Shown piece after piece: positions 32,938-41,961 of a stretch of 64,000 nucleotides of DNA. The position numbers and the translations under genes are program-made. Position 1 is the first letter of the stretch, and every line of letters starts with the position of its first letter. Source of the DNA: Psychrobacillus faecigallinarum (GTDB taxonomy: Bacteria; Bacillota; Bacilli; Bacillales_A; Planococcaceae); contig NZ_JACSQO010000001.1 in NCBI RefSeq assembly GCF_014836595.1, forward strand, positions 620,001 through 684,000. Reading direction: 5' to 3'. A model generated the notes under the pieces. It was not told where the DNA came from, did no database searches, and saw only the letters and a list, made by a program, of their open reading frames with translations.

Positions 32938-34014
32938 TTGATAACCAAACAATTAGCCGAGCAAATTGTCCAACAGACTATGCTTCGTCTTCACCGAAAC
33001 ATTAATATCATGCAAACTAATGGAGTCATTCTTGCCTCTGGAGACAAGATGAGAGTTAACCGAATTCATGAAGGAGCAATTGAAGTAGCCCGAACTAAGT
33101 CTCCTCTATGGATTACAAAAGATAATAATCACCTTTTTCCTAGAACAAAGCCAGGCATTAATTTGCCTATATTTTTTCAGGAGGATTTAGTTGGAGTCAT
33201 GGGAGTCACTGGAGAGCCACAAGAGATTGAAGAAATCTCAAAACTCGTTCAACTCACAACAGAAATGATGGTTCATCAAGCCTTAATCGTTTCAGAAAGA
33301 GAGTGGAAGCGGAAAATTCAAGAATTGGTATTTGAAGAATTGATGAGTGGACAGCCTATCCAGAAGTATTTACAGGAACGACTAAATAAAATTGGCTTTC
33401 AAAATAAAGCTCCATTTTATGCTATGATGCTTGAGGTTGATCCTGAGTCTTCCTCCTATCAAAATATTATAGAGGAGATAGAGTTTTATTTAGAAACTGA
33501 CTCCATTTTAGTAGGACATTATCAGGCGAGTGAGCATTTTATTTTAATATCTGGGTTAGATCAAGAAACGTTTTCCCGTAAGGTTTCTTTACTAGCTGAT
33601 AAATTGACTAAATATTATTCTATTTCTTTAGGTTTGGGAAGAGAAGTTGCCAACCTAGAACAGGTTCATTATGCATACCATACTGCTAAGCTTGCTCATC
33701 AGTATGGTAATCCTAATAAACCAATCGTTTCCTTTGAGGAAGTAGAAATATATTCTCTTTTCAAAAGTAAGGAAGCCTTTGAGATTCAAACGTATACAGA
33801 AAGACTACTTCAACACCTTGACTCGAAGTTACAGCTAACTTTACAAAAATATTTCGAAAGCAATCTGCAACTAGGTATTTGCGCGGAAGACCTAGGAATT
33901 CATCGCCATACACTTACCTATCGATTAAACAAAATAGCCCATTTGACAGGCTATAATCCTAATAACTTTCAGGATGCCATAGCACTCCAACTAGCCCTAT
34001 TATTAAAAGACTAA
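32938..34014 (+). CDS. CdaR-family sugar-diacid/glycerate regulator
   Basis: The 358-residue protein has an N-terminal diacid-recognition domain (LITKQLAEQIVQQTMLRLHRNINIMQTNGVILASGD...INLPIFFQEDLVGVMGVTG in pieces, residues 1-130), a middle GGDEF-like region and a C-terminal PucR/CdaR helix-turn-helix (LQLGICAEDLGIHRHTLTYRLNKIAHLTGYNP). Members activate sugar-acid catabolic genes. The start is taken as TTG at 32938, because GAGGTG (32925-32930) lies 7 nt upstream; the in-frame GTG at 32929 is part of that ribosome binding site. Divergent from the glycerate kinase-permease operon, which it probably activates. Confidence 0.88.
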   Translation: MITKQLAEQIVQQTMLRLHRNINIMQTNGVILASGDKMRVNRIHEGAIEVARTKSPLWITKDNNHLFPRTKPGINLPIFFQEDLVGVMGVTGEPQEIEEISKLVQLTTEMMVHQALIVSEREWKRKIQELVFEELMSGQPIQKYLQERLNKIGFQNKAPFYAMMLEVDPESSSYQNIIEEIEFYLETDSILVGHYQASEHFILISGLDQETFSRKVSLLADKLTKYYSISLGLGREVANLEQVHYAYHTAKLAHQYGNPNKPIVSFEEVEIYSLFKSKEAFEIQTYTERLLQHLDSKLQLTLQKYFESNLQLGICAEDLGIHRHTLTYRLNKIAHLTGYNPNNFQDAIALQLALLLKD

Positions 34015-34035
34015 CCTTAGACTTTATGCACACAA

Positions 34036-34067
34036 AAAACCGTTTCAGCTTTAGCCGAAACGGTTTT
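34036..34067. terminator. Bidirectional terminator between cdaR-like gene and NlpC/P60 gene
   Basis: AAAACCGTTTC/GAAACGGTTTT 11-bp stem, extended by a second small AGC/GC pairing in the loop, with A- and T-runs on both sides of two converging genes. Confidence 0.85.
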
Positions 34068-34077
34068 ATTTATTTCA

Positions 34078-34563
34078 TTATTTTTTCGCTACTTGTACGT
34101 TTGCTACTTTTTTAGCACCTACGTACTTCTTGCCCCAATAATATGGATCGTTTATTTTATCAACTCTTACTCCTTTTGAAGTAGAAGCATGAATGAATTT
34201 TCCGTTGCCGATGAACATTCCAACATGTGAAACACCTTTACCTGATGTATTAAAGAAAACTAGATCACCAACAGCTAAGTTAGCTTTTTTTACTGATGTT
34301 CCTTTACTATACATTCCAGCAGCTGTTCTAGGAAGAGTGATTCCGTTGCTTTTGTATACATATCCAATAAATCCTGAGCAATCAAATCCTGCTTTAGTTG
34401 TACCACCATATCGATATTTTATTCCTATTAAATTATTCGCACTTGATACTATTTTGTTGGACGCTACAGTGCTAGCAGCTTCTGTATTTCCTGCAAATGT
34501 TCCCATGGCTAAAACTAGAGTCAGAGTAAAGATAGTGATGATTTTTTTAAACATAGATTTCAA
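34078..34563 (-). CDS. Secreted NlpC/P60 peptidoglycan endopeptidase
   Basis: The 161-residue protein has a signal peptide (FKKIITIFTLTLVLAMGTFAG, cleavage near residue 29) and a single NlpC/P60 domain: catalytic Cys in YGGTTKAGFDCSGFIGYVYK, His in GKGVSHVGMFIGNGKFIHAS, plus a C-terminal YWGKKYVGAKKV. It lacks LysM, SH3 or SLH domains, so it is a minimal enzyme, about the smallest size for the family. Such enzymes cut gamma-D-Glu-(m)DAP bonds in peptidoglycan. The start TTG at 34563 is about 9 nt behind GGGGGA; an ATG three codons later is the alternative. Confidence 0.9.
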   Translation of the reverse strand: MKSMFKKIITIFTLTLVLAMGTFAGNTEAASTVASNKIVSSANNLIGIKYRYGGTTKAGFDCSGFIGYVYKSNGITLPRTAAGMYSKGTSVKKANLAVGDLVFFNTSGKGVSHVGMFIGNGKFIHASTSKGVRVDKINDPYYWGKKYVGAKKVANVQVAKK

Positions 34564-34877
34564 AGTTGATGTTCCCCCAAAGAAGTATTGAAAAATTTCT
34601 CTATTACTTTCTCGTTGAAATTTTATCTATACCCATCCTAACATGGAATAAACACTAGCGCTTTTACATTTGTGTAACAAAAAGATTACAAGCAAAAATT
34701 ATGCTAATACTCTCTCCCTAATTATAAATATGTCTTTTTAAGTAAATATGCCTAATTATTATGTAAGTATTATAAGTAATATGTACATTTCCTCTATCTT
34801 TTATTAGTAAAAACGTGTTATAAATAGAAGGTTAATAAGTTTTCATCAATAAAAAAATAGAATAGGAGATATCTATT
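34564..34877. other. Divergent intergenic region, no further feature recognised
   Basis: AT-rich gap between the NlpC/P60 gene and the chemoreceptor gene. It must hold both promoters, but I could not identify convincing -35/-10 pairs; no repeat or small gene was seen. Confidence 0.3.
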
Positions 34878-36590
34878 GTGAAATGGAAATGGAAGAATAC
34901 TCTTACAACCCATCTTGGGGCTATTATTGTGGGAGTAATGATTGTCATGCTAACTATCACTTCTATCGCTACCTATAAAACTGCCTATGGGGAACTATAT
35001 AAAGCAGCTGGTATTGAAGCATATGGGTGCGCTAATATAACTACTGGCCTACTGACGCCAGAGGATGTCCAAAAAATTCTATCCGGAGACTCTGCTGCAG
35101 TTAACAGCATAGGTGAAAAGCTAAATTGGACAACTGCACACAAAGATATATTTGAAACGCAATATATACTAGATTTAGATGGAAAAATATTAGCTTTAGA
35201 TGATAATTTAAAAGAAGCCGGCTTTAAAGCAGGAGATCAATTTTACATAGACGAAGAAGCTATAAATATGCTTGTCTCGATGGGTCACTCTACTTATTCA
35301 GAAAGCTACGAATACGCAGGGATGAATCGCTTATCTGGATATGCACCTATTTTTGAGGATCACGATCCTACGAAAGAAATAATTGCAATTAGTGTAATAG
35401 ATTTCAATGCAGACATCGTATCGGAGCGTACTTGGGACGTAGTAAGCAAGGGATTATTAGTAAGTATAATTCCTTTAATCTTAGCTTCTCTTGCGACTTT
35501 ATTTTTAATAAGAAGAAAGACAAAACCTTTATCGGTTTTGATTGCTCACGCTGGCGAGATTGCAAAAGGAAATCTGTCTGTTAAGGATACGAATTTTACT
35601 AGCAAGGATGAGATTGGCGATTTAAGTATAACGCTTAATACAGTAGCTGAAAATTTACGCACTATCATTGGCACTGTCCAAAATACCTCCTCTCAACTTA
35701 CGAGAAATTCCGAGGAGACTTCCTTCTCTTTAAATGAAATGAAGGAAGCCATTCACCAAATCGCCAATAATATGAGTGAAAACGTTGCATCTATTTCTAC
35801 TGGAACAGCTTCCGCAGAAAGCTCCTCCGCTATTTTAAACAATCTAGCAGAAGGGTTACAACATTCTAAAGGAACTGCAGACCAATGTGCGACACACTCC
35901 ATGTCCACAATGCAAACTGCTCAAGAAGGGCTTAAACGTGCTGCAGAAACAAGCAGGGATATGGAGAAAATACACAGCTCCTCCATTGAAACTGGAGAAA
36001 CAATTGTAAAATTGAATGAAGCAACTAATAAAATACAGCAAATTACCGGATCTATTGCTGGAATTGCAGCCCAAACAAATCTATTGGCTCTAAATGCATC
36101 AATAGAAGCAGCTCGTGCTGGAGAACACGGAAAAGGCTTTGCAGTAGTAGCAGAGGAAGTTCGTAAGCTTGCAGAACAATCTAATCTAGAAGTCAATCAG
36201 GTTGAAAAAATTGTAAGTGAAATCACTGAGAGCATTGGCCATGTAGTTAATTCCACTAATGAAAGCACAAAGCTAATCGAAAATGGAAATGCTACAGTTC
36301 AGCAAACCTCTCAATCGTTACGTGACATCTCTACAGCAGTTTCTAAAACAGTTGAAGAAATTTCTCTTATATCCAAAATGACAACCAAAGAAGCAAACAA
36401 TTCTAAACAAGTAGTGGCACTTATTGAAAGTCTGACTGAATCTATGCGTGAAATAGAAGAGGTTACTACTAGCATCTCAGCAGTGACTGAAGAAACAACT
36501 GCTTCTATTGATGAGATATCCAATCGTTCAGCAGAAACCCATGAGGTTGCGCAAGAACTCCAACACCTCATTAACAAATTCAAGCTATAA
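34878..36590 (+). CDS. Methyl-accepting chemotaxis protein
   Basis: The 570-residue receptor has a first membrane helix ([21 protein letters not shown]), a 165-residue extracellular domain resembling a single Cache fold ([41 protein letters not shown]), a second helix ([19 protein letters not shown]), HAMP ([19 protein letters not shown]) and a long signalling coiled coil with the hairpin tip [10 protein letters not shown] and [37 protein letters not shown]. It passes extracellular ligand signals to CheA/CheW. GTG start with GGAG 9 nt upstream. No che genes are adjacent; the ligand is unknown. Confidence 0.95.
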   Translation: MKWKWKNTLTTHLGAIIVGVMIVMLTITSIATYKTAYGELYKAAGIEAYGCANITTGLLTPEDVQKILSGDSAAVNSIGEKLNWTTAHKDIFETQYILDLDGKILALDDNLKEAGFKAGDQFYIDEEAINMLVSMGHSTYSESYEYAGMNRLSGYAPIFEDHDPTKEIIAISVIDFNADIVSERTWDVVSKGLLVSIIPLILASLATLFLIRRKTKPLSVLIAHAGEIAKGNLSVKDTNFTSKDEIGDLSITLNTVAENLRTIIGTVQNTSSQLTRNSEETSFSLNEMKEAIHQIANNMSENVASISTGTASAESSSAILNNLAEGLQHSKGTADQCATHSMSTMQTAQEGLKRAAETSRDMEKIHSSSIETGETIVKLNEATNKIQQITGSIAGIAAQTNLLALNASIEAARAGEHGKGFAVVAEEVRKLAEQSNLEVNQVEKIVSEITESIGHVVNSTNESTKLIENGNATVQQTSQSLRDISTAVSKTVEEISLISKMTTKEANNSKQVVALIESLTESMREIEEVTTSISAVTEETTASIDEISNRSAETHEVAQELQHLINKFKL

Positions 36591-36595
36591 ACAAC

Positions 36596-36628
36596 AAAGC
36601 TGCTCATTAAGCCTGAGCAGCTTTTTGT
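36596..36628 (+). terminator. Terminator of the chemoreceptor gene
   Basis: AAAGCTGCTCA/TGAGCAGCTTT 11-bp stem around a 7-nt loop, followed by TTTTGT. Confidence 0.88.
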
Positions 36629-36645
36629 ATTAATCGGCAAATTAT

Positions 36646-36692
36646 ATTACAGAATTATTGCAGGTGCCTGGCACCTGCAATAATTCTGTAAT
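36646..36692. repeat. REP-like palindrome, copy C (47 nt)
   Basis: Core GGTGCC-T-GGCACC (36663-36675) with 17-nt arms ATTACAGAATTATTGCA and perfect complement; centre 36669. It is 18 bp behind the chemoreceptor terminator and 70 bp before the amidohydrolase gene. Confidence 0.9.
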
Positions 36693-36762
36693 TCCTATTC
36701 CCACTTTTAAAGGAAAAATGTATACTTACTAAAAAAGATTTGAAGGAAGGAAGTTAATTTTT

Positions 36763-37941
36763 ATGAAAATTAGTACCTCTTTAAATTCATGGATTGTTGA
36801 GCAAAGAAGACATTTACATAAAAACCCTGAATTATCTCATTTCGAGACAAAAACGAAGATTTATATTGAGGAGAGACTCAATGAACTTAATATTTACACA
36901 TATTCTATTACCGGCAAGGATATAGTTGGAGTTATAGAGGGAGCTCATCCTGGGAAAACTGTCGCCATCCGCTCTGACATGGATGCCCTTCCAATATTAG
37001 AGGAAACCGGCCTATCATTTTCATCAGACAATAGTGGAATCATGCACGCTTGCGGCCATGATGGGCATATGGCCATTTTGCTTGGAATCGCCAAAGTTTT
37101 AGTGGAGAACAAAGATAAAATATATGGGAAAATCCATCTTTTATTTCAGCATGCTGAGGAAGAAGTTCCTGGCGGTGCGGTAGAAATAGTTGAAGCAAAT
37201 GGACTTCAAGATATAGATGCTATATTTGGTTATCATTTGTGGGAGCCAATTCCAACAGGAATAATTGGTGTAAGAGAAGGAGCAACAATGGCAGGAGTTG
37301 ATCGCTTCTCTATTAAAATCCTTGGACGTGGAGGTCATGGCTCTATGCCAGAAACTACTATTGATCCGACACTTGTCATTTCACATATCATTACTCAGCT
37401 TCATACTATTGTTAGTCGCAGTATTAAGGCAATAGACCATGCCGTTATCAGTATTGGAGAATTAAGCGCTGGCAGTAATTACAATGTTATTCCTGACACT
37501 GCTTTTGCATCTGGAACTGTTCGCTACTTTAACAAAGACATCTCCCTATTAATCCATAAGCGAGTTGAAGAAATCGTTGACGGCGTTTGTAAATCATTTG
37601 GAGCTAAATATGAGTTAGAATACCTTCATGGTGATCCACCGTTAATGAATGACAAAGACCTTACTCTTTCTATAAAACAAACATCAACTCGTTTATTTGG
37701 AGCTGAGAGAGTAATCGATATAGATCCAATTCTCGGAGGAGAAGACTTTGCTTATTATTCACATGAAATCCCTGCATCATTTACATTTATCGGCATAGGA
37801 AAAGAAAACTCTTTCGGTCATCACCATCCAAAATTCGATATTGACGAAGATATGCTTTCCGTAGGTGTAGAATTATTTACAACCGGCGTTCTTCAATATC
37901 TAAAAAATCACATACATGAGACAGAAGAAGCCCTTTCGTGA
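36763..37941 (+). CDS. M20-family amidohydrolase (IAA-amino acid/hippurate hydrolase type)
   Basis: The 392-residue enzyme matches the M20D aminoacylase group: SDMDALPILEETGLSFSS, the metal-binding HACGHDGHMAILLG, HAEEEVPGGAVEIVEAN, the lid-domain GGHGSMPETTIDPT and GGEDFAYYSHEIPASFTFIG. These enzymes remove acyl groups from N-acylated amino acids. GGAAGG precedes the ATG. Stand-alone on the plus strand. It could also be an N-acetyl-diaminopimelate deacetylase, but that gene normally lies with dapD. Confidence 0.88.
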   Translation: MKISTSLNSWIVEQRRHLHKNPELSHFETKTKIYIEERLNELNIYTYSITGKDIVGVIEGAHPGKTVAIRSDMDALPILEETGLSFSSDNSGIMHACGHDGHMAILLGIAKVLVENKDKIYGKIHLLFQHAEEEVPGGAVEIVEANGLQDIDAIFGYHLWEPIPTGIIGVREGATMAGVDRFSIKILGRGGHGSMPETTIDPTLVISHIITQLHTIVSRSIKAIDHAVISIGELSAGSNYNVIPDTAFASGTVRYFNKDISLLIHKRVEEIVDGVCKSFGAKYELEYLHGDPPLMNDKDLTLSIKQTSTRLFGAERVIDIDPILGGEDFAYYSHEIPASFTFIGIGKENSFGHHHPKFDIDEDMLSVGVELFTTGVLQYLKNHIHETEEALS

Positions 37942-37944
37942 TTA

Positions 37945-37977
37945 AATTGTTACAGGTGCCTGGCACCTGTAACAATT
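37945..37977. repeat. REP-like palindrome, copy D (33 nt)
   Basis: Core GGTGCC-T-GGCACC (37955-37967) with 10-nt arms AATTGTTACA and perfect complement. It starts 4 bp after the stop of the amidohydrolase gene, in a convergent gap. Confidence 0.9.
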
Positions 37978-38040
37978 CATTTATTTCCCGGTCAATAAAT
38001 TTTCAGAATGGCTAATTCTAATCATGAACCAATAAAAAAG

Positions 38041-38072
38041 GTGTAGAAAAGTCAAAATGACCTTCCCTACAC
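38041..38072 (-). terminator. Terminator of the RocB-like gene
   Basis: GTGTAG...GTCA pairs with TGAC...CTACAC with internal mismatches; on the minus strand it is followed by CTTTTTTATT. Confidence 0.65.
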
Positions 38073-38105
38073 TCTTAAGAAGCAAGCAATATTCTGTAGT
38101 ATAAA

Positions 38106-39704
38106 TCAGTATAAACTTTTGATGAGTGTTTCCAGCATTACAGGCATTTCAACAAAAGCACTATCTATATGTAATCTCTCTGTTTTCTGATGAGCGTCTT
38201 TACCAAATGGACCAACATTTAATACCGGTCCTTTTAGTTCTGCCATGTCTGTAAATGGAATGCTATACGTATCTCCCCATACTGGTGTGTTACTTTCAAA
38301 TGAGGTCCAGCCATTTCTGTCGTCCTCATAATTTACATAGCTTAAATCACATATTCCATTAAAATAGTGAACTTGCTTTACTGTATTATCAAAGGATTTG
38401 GCTGATTTCTTCATTAGCTCAACCGCATTTTTGATGATTGGATCATGAGAAGTATTCACTGCAGGATAATAAGGTGGTGCAAATAGTAGAACCGTCGCTG
38501 GCGCCAGCTCCTGACATTGAATCATCAAACTATCGACTATACGAAGAGATTTTTCTCTGTCATCCCATTCCTCATCTAGCAAAGCCTCTTGCTTTAACCT
38601 AAGTACTTCTTCTTCTCCAAGCTTTTTATTTGCATAAGCAAGCAGTTCTTCATATTTTAAGACTTTGACCTGTCCTACCCCTTTTACATGTTCACGCTCG
38701 CAAATGTTTTTATAAGTTTCATTCAGCACTTCCATTGCCTCATTAGCTACCTGTTCAAACAAATCCATAATTTCTTTAGCTGTTCTTTTAAATAAAAATA
38801 CATTATATAGAGCAACCGCTCGGTAAGGAGTCTGTGTAGAATAAGACATTTTCAAGTCCTTTTGCTGCAAAGATACAGGTAGAGGCGTACTTTCACCAAG
38901 ATCCTTTTCTGTAAACAAAGGGTTAAATTCCATACGCTGCGTTAAGAAAGAAGCAATATAGTTTGCCGTCATCCCCTTCATTGGCTCTCCTACATGTGTT
39001 TCTTTACCATAAAACAATGCGGCAGGCATTATTTTACCGATAGTTCCTGAATATATATATTCGTCTATGTCAGTAGGATTTTGAGAAAAGGAAGGCTCAC
39101 TATTTAAAAACAGTTTATAGTTAAGTCCAAATTCTTCTCGCAGCCTTACTAGCTGAGTTACTGCGGCTCGCATTCCCGCAGAGTTTACCTCTTCGTCTGG
39201 GACACTTGTAAGAATTAAATTAATTGGCCACTCTTCCAAAGTTGCTTTTTCTATTAATTGCATATGTAAGGCTAAACCCATTTTCATATCCATAGTCCCA
39301 CGGCCGAATAAATATTTACCTGTTTCTAAATCAGCTCGTGCTCCCTCAGGCAGTTCACTTGGATTCTCCATTAGCACTTTCGTCAGTTCCTCTGGGAAAT
39401 ATGCCAGTGGCTCCAATGTTCCATACTCTTCCGTTTGAACTGTATCAAAATGACTGATAAGCACTACTGTCTCAGTCGCTTCTGGATGCTTATATAAAGC
39501 TGTAACCGCTTGTCTCCCCAAACCAGCATCATGCATTTGCAGTTGACTTGGATGATTTTTAAAATATTCTATTTCTCTAATTTTTTCTAATAATTTTGGT
39601 GCAAATTCTCTTTCTCCGTCAGTTAAGGTGATACTATTCCAGCTCACTAGCTCACACAATAGTTCGCGAAGCTTTTGTGGAGTATTCCATAATAGTTGTG
39701 TCAC
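38106..39704 (-). CDS. M20-family metallopeptidase, RocB-like
   Basis: The 532-residue protein resembles the RocB arginine-utilisation peptidase family: LLCELVSWNSITLTDGEREFA, ETVVLISHFDTV (metal-ligand His/Asp), KYLFGRGTMDMKMGLALHMQL, VPDEEVNSAGMRAA (catalytic and metal-ligand Glu) and a C-terminal SIPFTDMAELKGPVLNVGPFGKDAHQKTER with the final metal His. RocB proteins are longer than usual M20 enzymes, as here. The true substrate of RocB is not established. GTG start at 39704 behind GGAGGG. No other roc genes are adjacent. Confidence 0.85.
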   Translation of the reverse strand: MTQLLWNTPQKLRELLCELVSWNSITLTDGEREFAPKLLEKIREIEYFKNHPSQLQMHDAGLGRQAVTALYKHPEATETVVLISHFDTVQTEEYGTLEPLAYFPEELTKVLMENPSELPEGARADLETGKYLFGRGTMDMKMGLALHMQLIEKATLEEWPINLILTSVPDEEVNSAGMRAAVTQLVRLREEFGLNYKLFLNSEPSFSQNPTDIDEYIYSGTIGKIMPAALFYGKETHVGEPMKGMTANYIASFLTQRMEFNPLFTEKDLGESTPLPVSLQQKDLKMSYSTQTPYRAVALYNVFLFKRTAKEIMDLFEQVANEAMEVLNETYKNICEREHVKGVGQVKVLKYEELLAYANKKLGEEEVLRLKQEALLDEEWDDREKSLRIVDSLMIQCQELAPATVLLFAPPYYPAVNTSHDPIIKNAVELMKKSAKSFDNTVKQVHYFNGICDLSYVNYEDDRNGWTSFESNTPVWGDTYSIPFTDMAELKGPVLNVGPFGKDAHQKTERLHIDSAFVEMPVMLETLIKSLY

Positions 39705-39952
39705 CGTATTCCCTCCATTTCAATAAAAATAATTAAATCCAAGCACCCATTTACTTCAAAGGATAAGAGCTGGGCTAGAACAAAAATTAAAACTTTTCCT
39801 AAAATAATATTATACTCTATCTTTAAAGTTAATTTTATATAAATATTTAAAAAATTCAAATAACTATAAAGTTAAACAAGTTTTTGTACAAATAAAATCT
39901 CTCAAAAAATTAAACTATTTATTCTAAAGCCAGAAATCATGTATTTTATAAT

Positions 39953-39986
39953 AAAAAAAGGCCAATCATCTAGCTCGATTGACCTT
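39953..39986 (-). terminator. Terminator of the HEAT-repeat gene
   Basis: AAGGCCAATC pairs with GATTGACCTT (one G-T pair) around a 9-nt loop; the minus strand continues into a T-run complementary to AAAAAAA. Confidence 0.8.
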
Positions 39987-39997
39987 GTTCTAAAAGG

Positions 39998-40426
39998 TTA
40001 CTTTAAATTTTTCCACTCTTCTTCTAACCAGTCTAAGCCCTTTTCACCCTCGTATGCATCATAAACATCGATTCTCATTCTTTTTAGCTTAGTTAAATAC
40101 TCATCAAAATTATGATCTTTTGGTAAGCTTTTTTTCACTCGAACGAACACCTTGTTCGCTCCTTTAACTAGTTCAAACTTTTTACGCTTAGGTAATTCTA
40201 CATTTTCTCCTAATTCTAGCAATGCGCGGAAAGCCTCTTCTTGAATTTGGAATACAGGATCATGGGTTAATCTAACTTTTAAGATATCTATTACTTGGCT
40301 TGTATTATAATTTCCTAATTCTTCAACGGCACTAAGACGAGTTCTCCAGCTTCCAGTACGATTGGCTGCTTTCTTTAGCTCTTCATAGTTTTCAGGCAAC
40401 TCATTTTTTATAGACTTTTTACTCAA
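39998..40426 (-). CDS. HEAT-repeat domain protein (142 residues)
   Basis: The protein contains one clear HEAT repeat pair at about residues 22-75 (GSWRTRLSAVEELGNYNTSQVIDILKVRLTHD, then PVFQIQEEAFRALLELGE) and a basic and acidic helical C-terminus (KKFELVKGANKVFVRVKKSLPKDHNFDEYLTKLKRMRIDVYDAYEG). HEAT repeats are protein-protein binding helices; the partner is unknown. Similar small HEAT proteins are common single genes in Bacillales, with no assigned role. Cytoplasmic; its own terminator follows. Confidence 0.75.
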   Translation of the reverse strand: MSKKSIKNELPENYEELKKAANRTGSWRTRLSAVEELGNYNTSQVIDILKVRLTHDPVFQIQEEAFRALLELGENVELPKRKKFELVKGANKVFVRVKKSLPKDHNFDEYLTKLKRMRIDVYDAYEGEKGLDWLEEEWKNLK

Positions 40427-40613
40427 TCAATTCAAACTCCTTTTAGCTTCTATTAAAACAATTATGTTTGTCCACTTATTATATACCAAGAAAGGGCTTA
40501 TACCTATTTATATTTACTCAATGAATACAATGAGTAAATATTCACTCTTTATTACCAATTATATTGAAATTAATTTATTCAAATGATACTATCGATTAAA
40601 AGGGGGTGAAAAA

Positions 40614-40814
40614 TTGGAGAACGTCGATGAAATAAAAAAATATAAATTTTTATTATCTTTTCACGATGGCCATCAACTATTATTTGAAACAAACACGGAC
40701 ATTAGAACAGCAGAGCGCGAATACATAAATGGTGGAATGTTCGTGGTGACAGATAACCAATACACCATTAATCTAAACCAAGTAGCACGAATTCAAGTTA
40801 AGAAACAGCGATAA
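40614..40814 (+). CDS. Small hypothetical protein (66 residues) with TTG start
   Basis: The TTG at 40614 is preceded by AAGGGGGTG at about 8 nt. The product (begins MENVDEIKKYKFLLSFHDGH, ends QYTINLNQVARIQVKKQR) looks like a small all-beta or Sm/SH3-like domain, with alternating hydrophobic strands; no family was recognised. A good terminator follows, so it is a monocistronic unit. Confidence 0.65.
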   Translation: MENVDEIKKYKFLLSFHDGHQLLFETNTDIRTAEREYINGGMFVVTDNQYTINLNQVARIQVKKQR

Positions 40815-40860
40815 CCACGTTGTTAACATTAAAGATTGATTTTTATACCAAATAAAACGA

Positions 40861-40890
40861 AACGCATCCTTCTTAAAAGGATGCGTTTTC
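40861..40890 (+). terminator. Terminator of the 66-residue protein gene
   Basis: AACGCATCCTT/AAGGATGCGTT 11-bp stem around a 5-nt loop, followed by TTTC; preceded by an A-rich stretch. Confidence 0.8.
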
Positions 40891-40924
40891 AAAATGACTA
40901 TACTCTTATGAATTATGACCAATA

Positions 40925-40951
40925 TATTACAAGTGCCTGGCACCTGTAATA
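40925..40951. repeat. REP-like palindrome, copy E (27 nt, one mismatch)
   Basis: AGTGCC-T-GGCACC core (40932-40944) has one G-to-A change in the left half; arms TATTACA pair with TGTAATA. It lies in the convergent gap before the type VII operon end. The mutated core marks it as an older copy. Confidence 0.8.
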
Positions 40952-40961
40952 AATAATAAGC

Positions 40962-40989
40962 AAGCCCATACCATCACGGGTACAGGCTT
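40962..40989 (-). terminator. Probable terminator of the type VII/LXG operon
   Basis: AAGCC..TACC pairs with GGTA..GGCTT with a 2-nt internal mismatch; on the minus strand it is followed by GCTTATTATTTATTA. Moderate strength. Confidence 0.5.
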
Positions 40990-41047
40990 TAATAAGGGCT
41001 CTTGAATTTCCATCATCAAAATGCTACAAACCGGGTACTTATTAACC

Positions 41048-41497
41048 TTAAAATACGCCTATACTCATTTCCACGTAAGAGGAATTAGTTGTATGCATTT
41101 TTTTCATTTGAATGAAAAGTGGGGTCTTCTGAACATATTTTTTTTGCTCCATATAGCTAAATAACTCCCAGTATTTTTCTTGAGATTTTAAAACGAAATC
41201 ATCTTTTACTCTAGTCATCAGTAAATTGTCTACGCAAAAATAGCTAGTAAATTTAACAGCTTCCTCACTAGGAATAACTAAGCTATCTTCATTTATTGTC
41301 AAAAATATCTCTGCAGTCATAACCTCTGCGGTTGGTTCACTAAGAATAGTATAAAATACTACACCTGCTGGTGAATAATTATGCTTCGATAAAAGCTGTA
41401 CGAAGTCTTGGAAGGCTAATTCAATCTCTTCTGGAACAAAATTATATTTTTTTGATGCTACGTTACGATAAGCAATTTGATGGTCCTCTACTATCAT
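41048..41497 (-). CDS. GyrI/DUF5085-like protein 2, last gene of the LXG module
   Basis: The 149-residue protein has two alpha-beta halves: a first one (IELAFQDFVQLLSKHNYSPA, VVFYTILSEPTAEVMTAEIFL) and a second one (YFCVDNLLMTRVKDDFVLKSQEKYWELFSYME, PLFIQMKKMHTTNSSYVEMSIGVF). This is the layout of GyrI-like/DUF5085-type domains, which are found in Bacillus type VII effector loci. It shares the same arrangement and several positions with the preceding gene (xFxVDxxLxxRxxD), so the two are probably diverged duplicates. The start overlaps the preceding stop (41497). Role unknown; candidates are effector chaperone or accessory immunity factor. Confidence 0.65.
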   Translation of the reverse strand: MIVEDHQIAYRNVASKKYNFVPEEIELAFQDFVQLLSKHNYSPAGVVFYTILSEPTAEVMTAEIFLTINEDSLVIPSEEAVKFTSYFCVDNLLMTRVKDDFVLKSQEKYWELFSYMEQKKYVQKTPLFIQMKKMHTTNSSYVEMSIGVF

Positions 41498-41961
41498 TAT
41501 TCATCACCCTGGCTTTTTAATGGTACATATAAATCTACTATGTATTCCCCATAAACATTTAGAAGGATACAATAATAATAATCCTCAATTTCTATATTAT
41601 TTAAATTGGAATAGGATTTTATTTCATCGAACGCAGTGTTTATATTAAGTTTTTCATCCGCCTGGCGTAATAATAATGCTCTATCCACTTTAAAGTGTTT
41701 TTGAAAAGAAAAGTTCGCATCTTCTGCAACTTCCACTTGACTATTTATCGGAAGATAATAAGTAAATTTTCCAAAAGACTCGTTATCTTCCACACTTTTA
41801 AACGAGAAAAACAAAGGTCCATTTCTATATACATCCTTGGTTAATGCAATATCCTCTAAATGATAAATACCTTCCTGCCAATCTTCCTTATTCCCCTCGG
41901 CATTAAAGACTAGCAAATTTTCAAACATTAGTGCACATAATTCAATCCCCATCAAGTTCAC
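41497..41961 (-). CDS. GyrI/DUF5085-like protein 1 in the LXG module
   Basis: The 154-residue soluble protein (NLMGIELCALMFENLLVFNA, FSFKSVEDNESFGKFTYYLP, HFKVDRALLLRQADEKLNIN, then DYYYCILLNVYGEYIVDLYVPL) has the strand-helix-strand pattern ending in D-x-Y-V-P-L that is typical of GyrI-like small-molecule or protein-binding domains, and resembles DUF5085. Its start overlaps the membrane-protein gene by 4 bp and its end abuts the next gene, so the three genes are translationally coupled. No catalytic motif was seen. Confidence 0.65.
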   Translation of the reverse strand: MNLMGIELCALMFENLLVFNAEGNKEDWQEGIYHLEDIALTKDVYRNGPLFFSFKSVEDNESFGKFTYYLPINSQVEVAEDANFSFQKHFKVDRALLLRQADEKLNINTAFDEIKSYSNLNNIEIEDYYYCILLNVYGEYIVDLYVPLKSQGDE

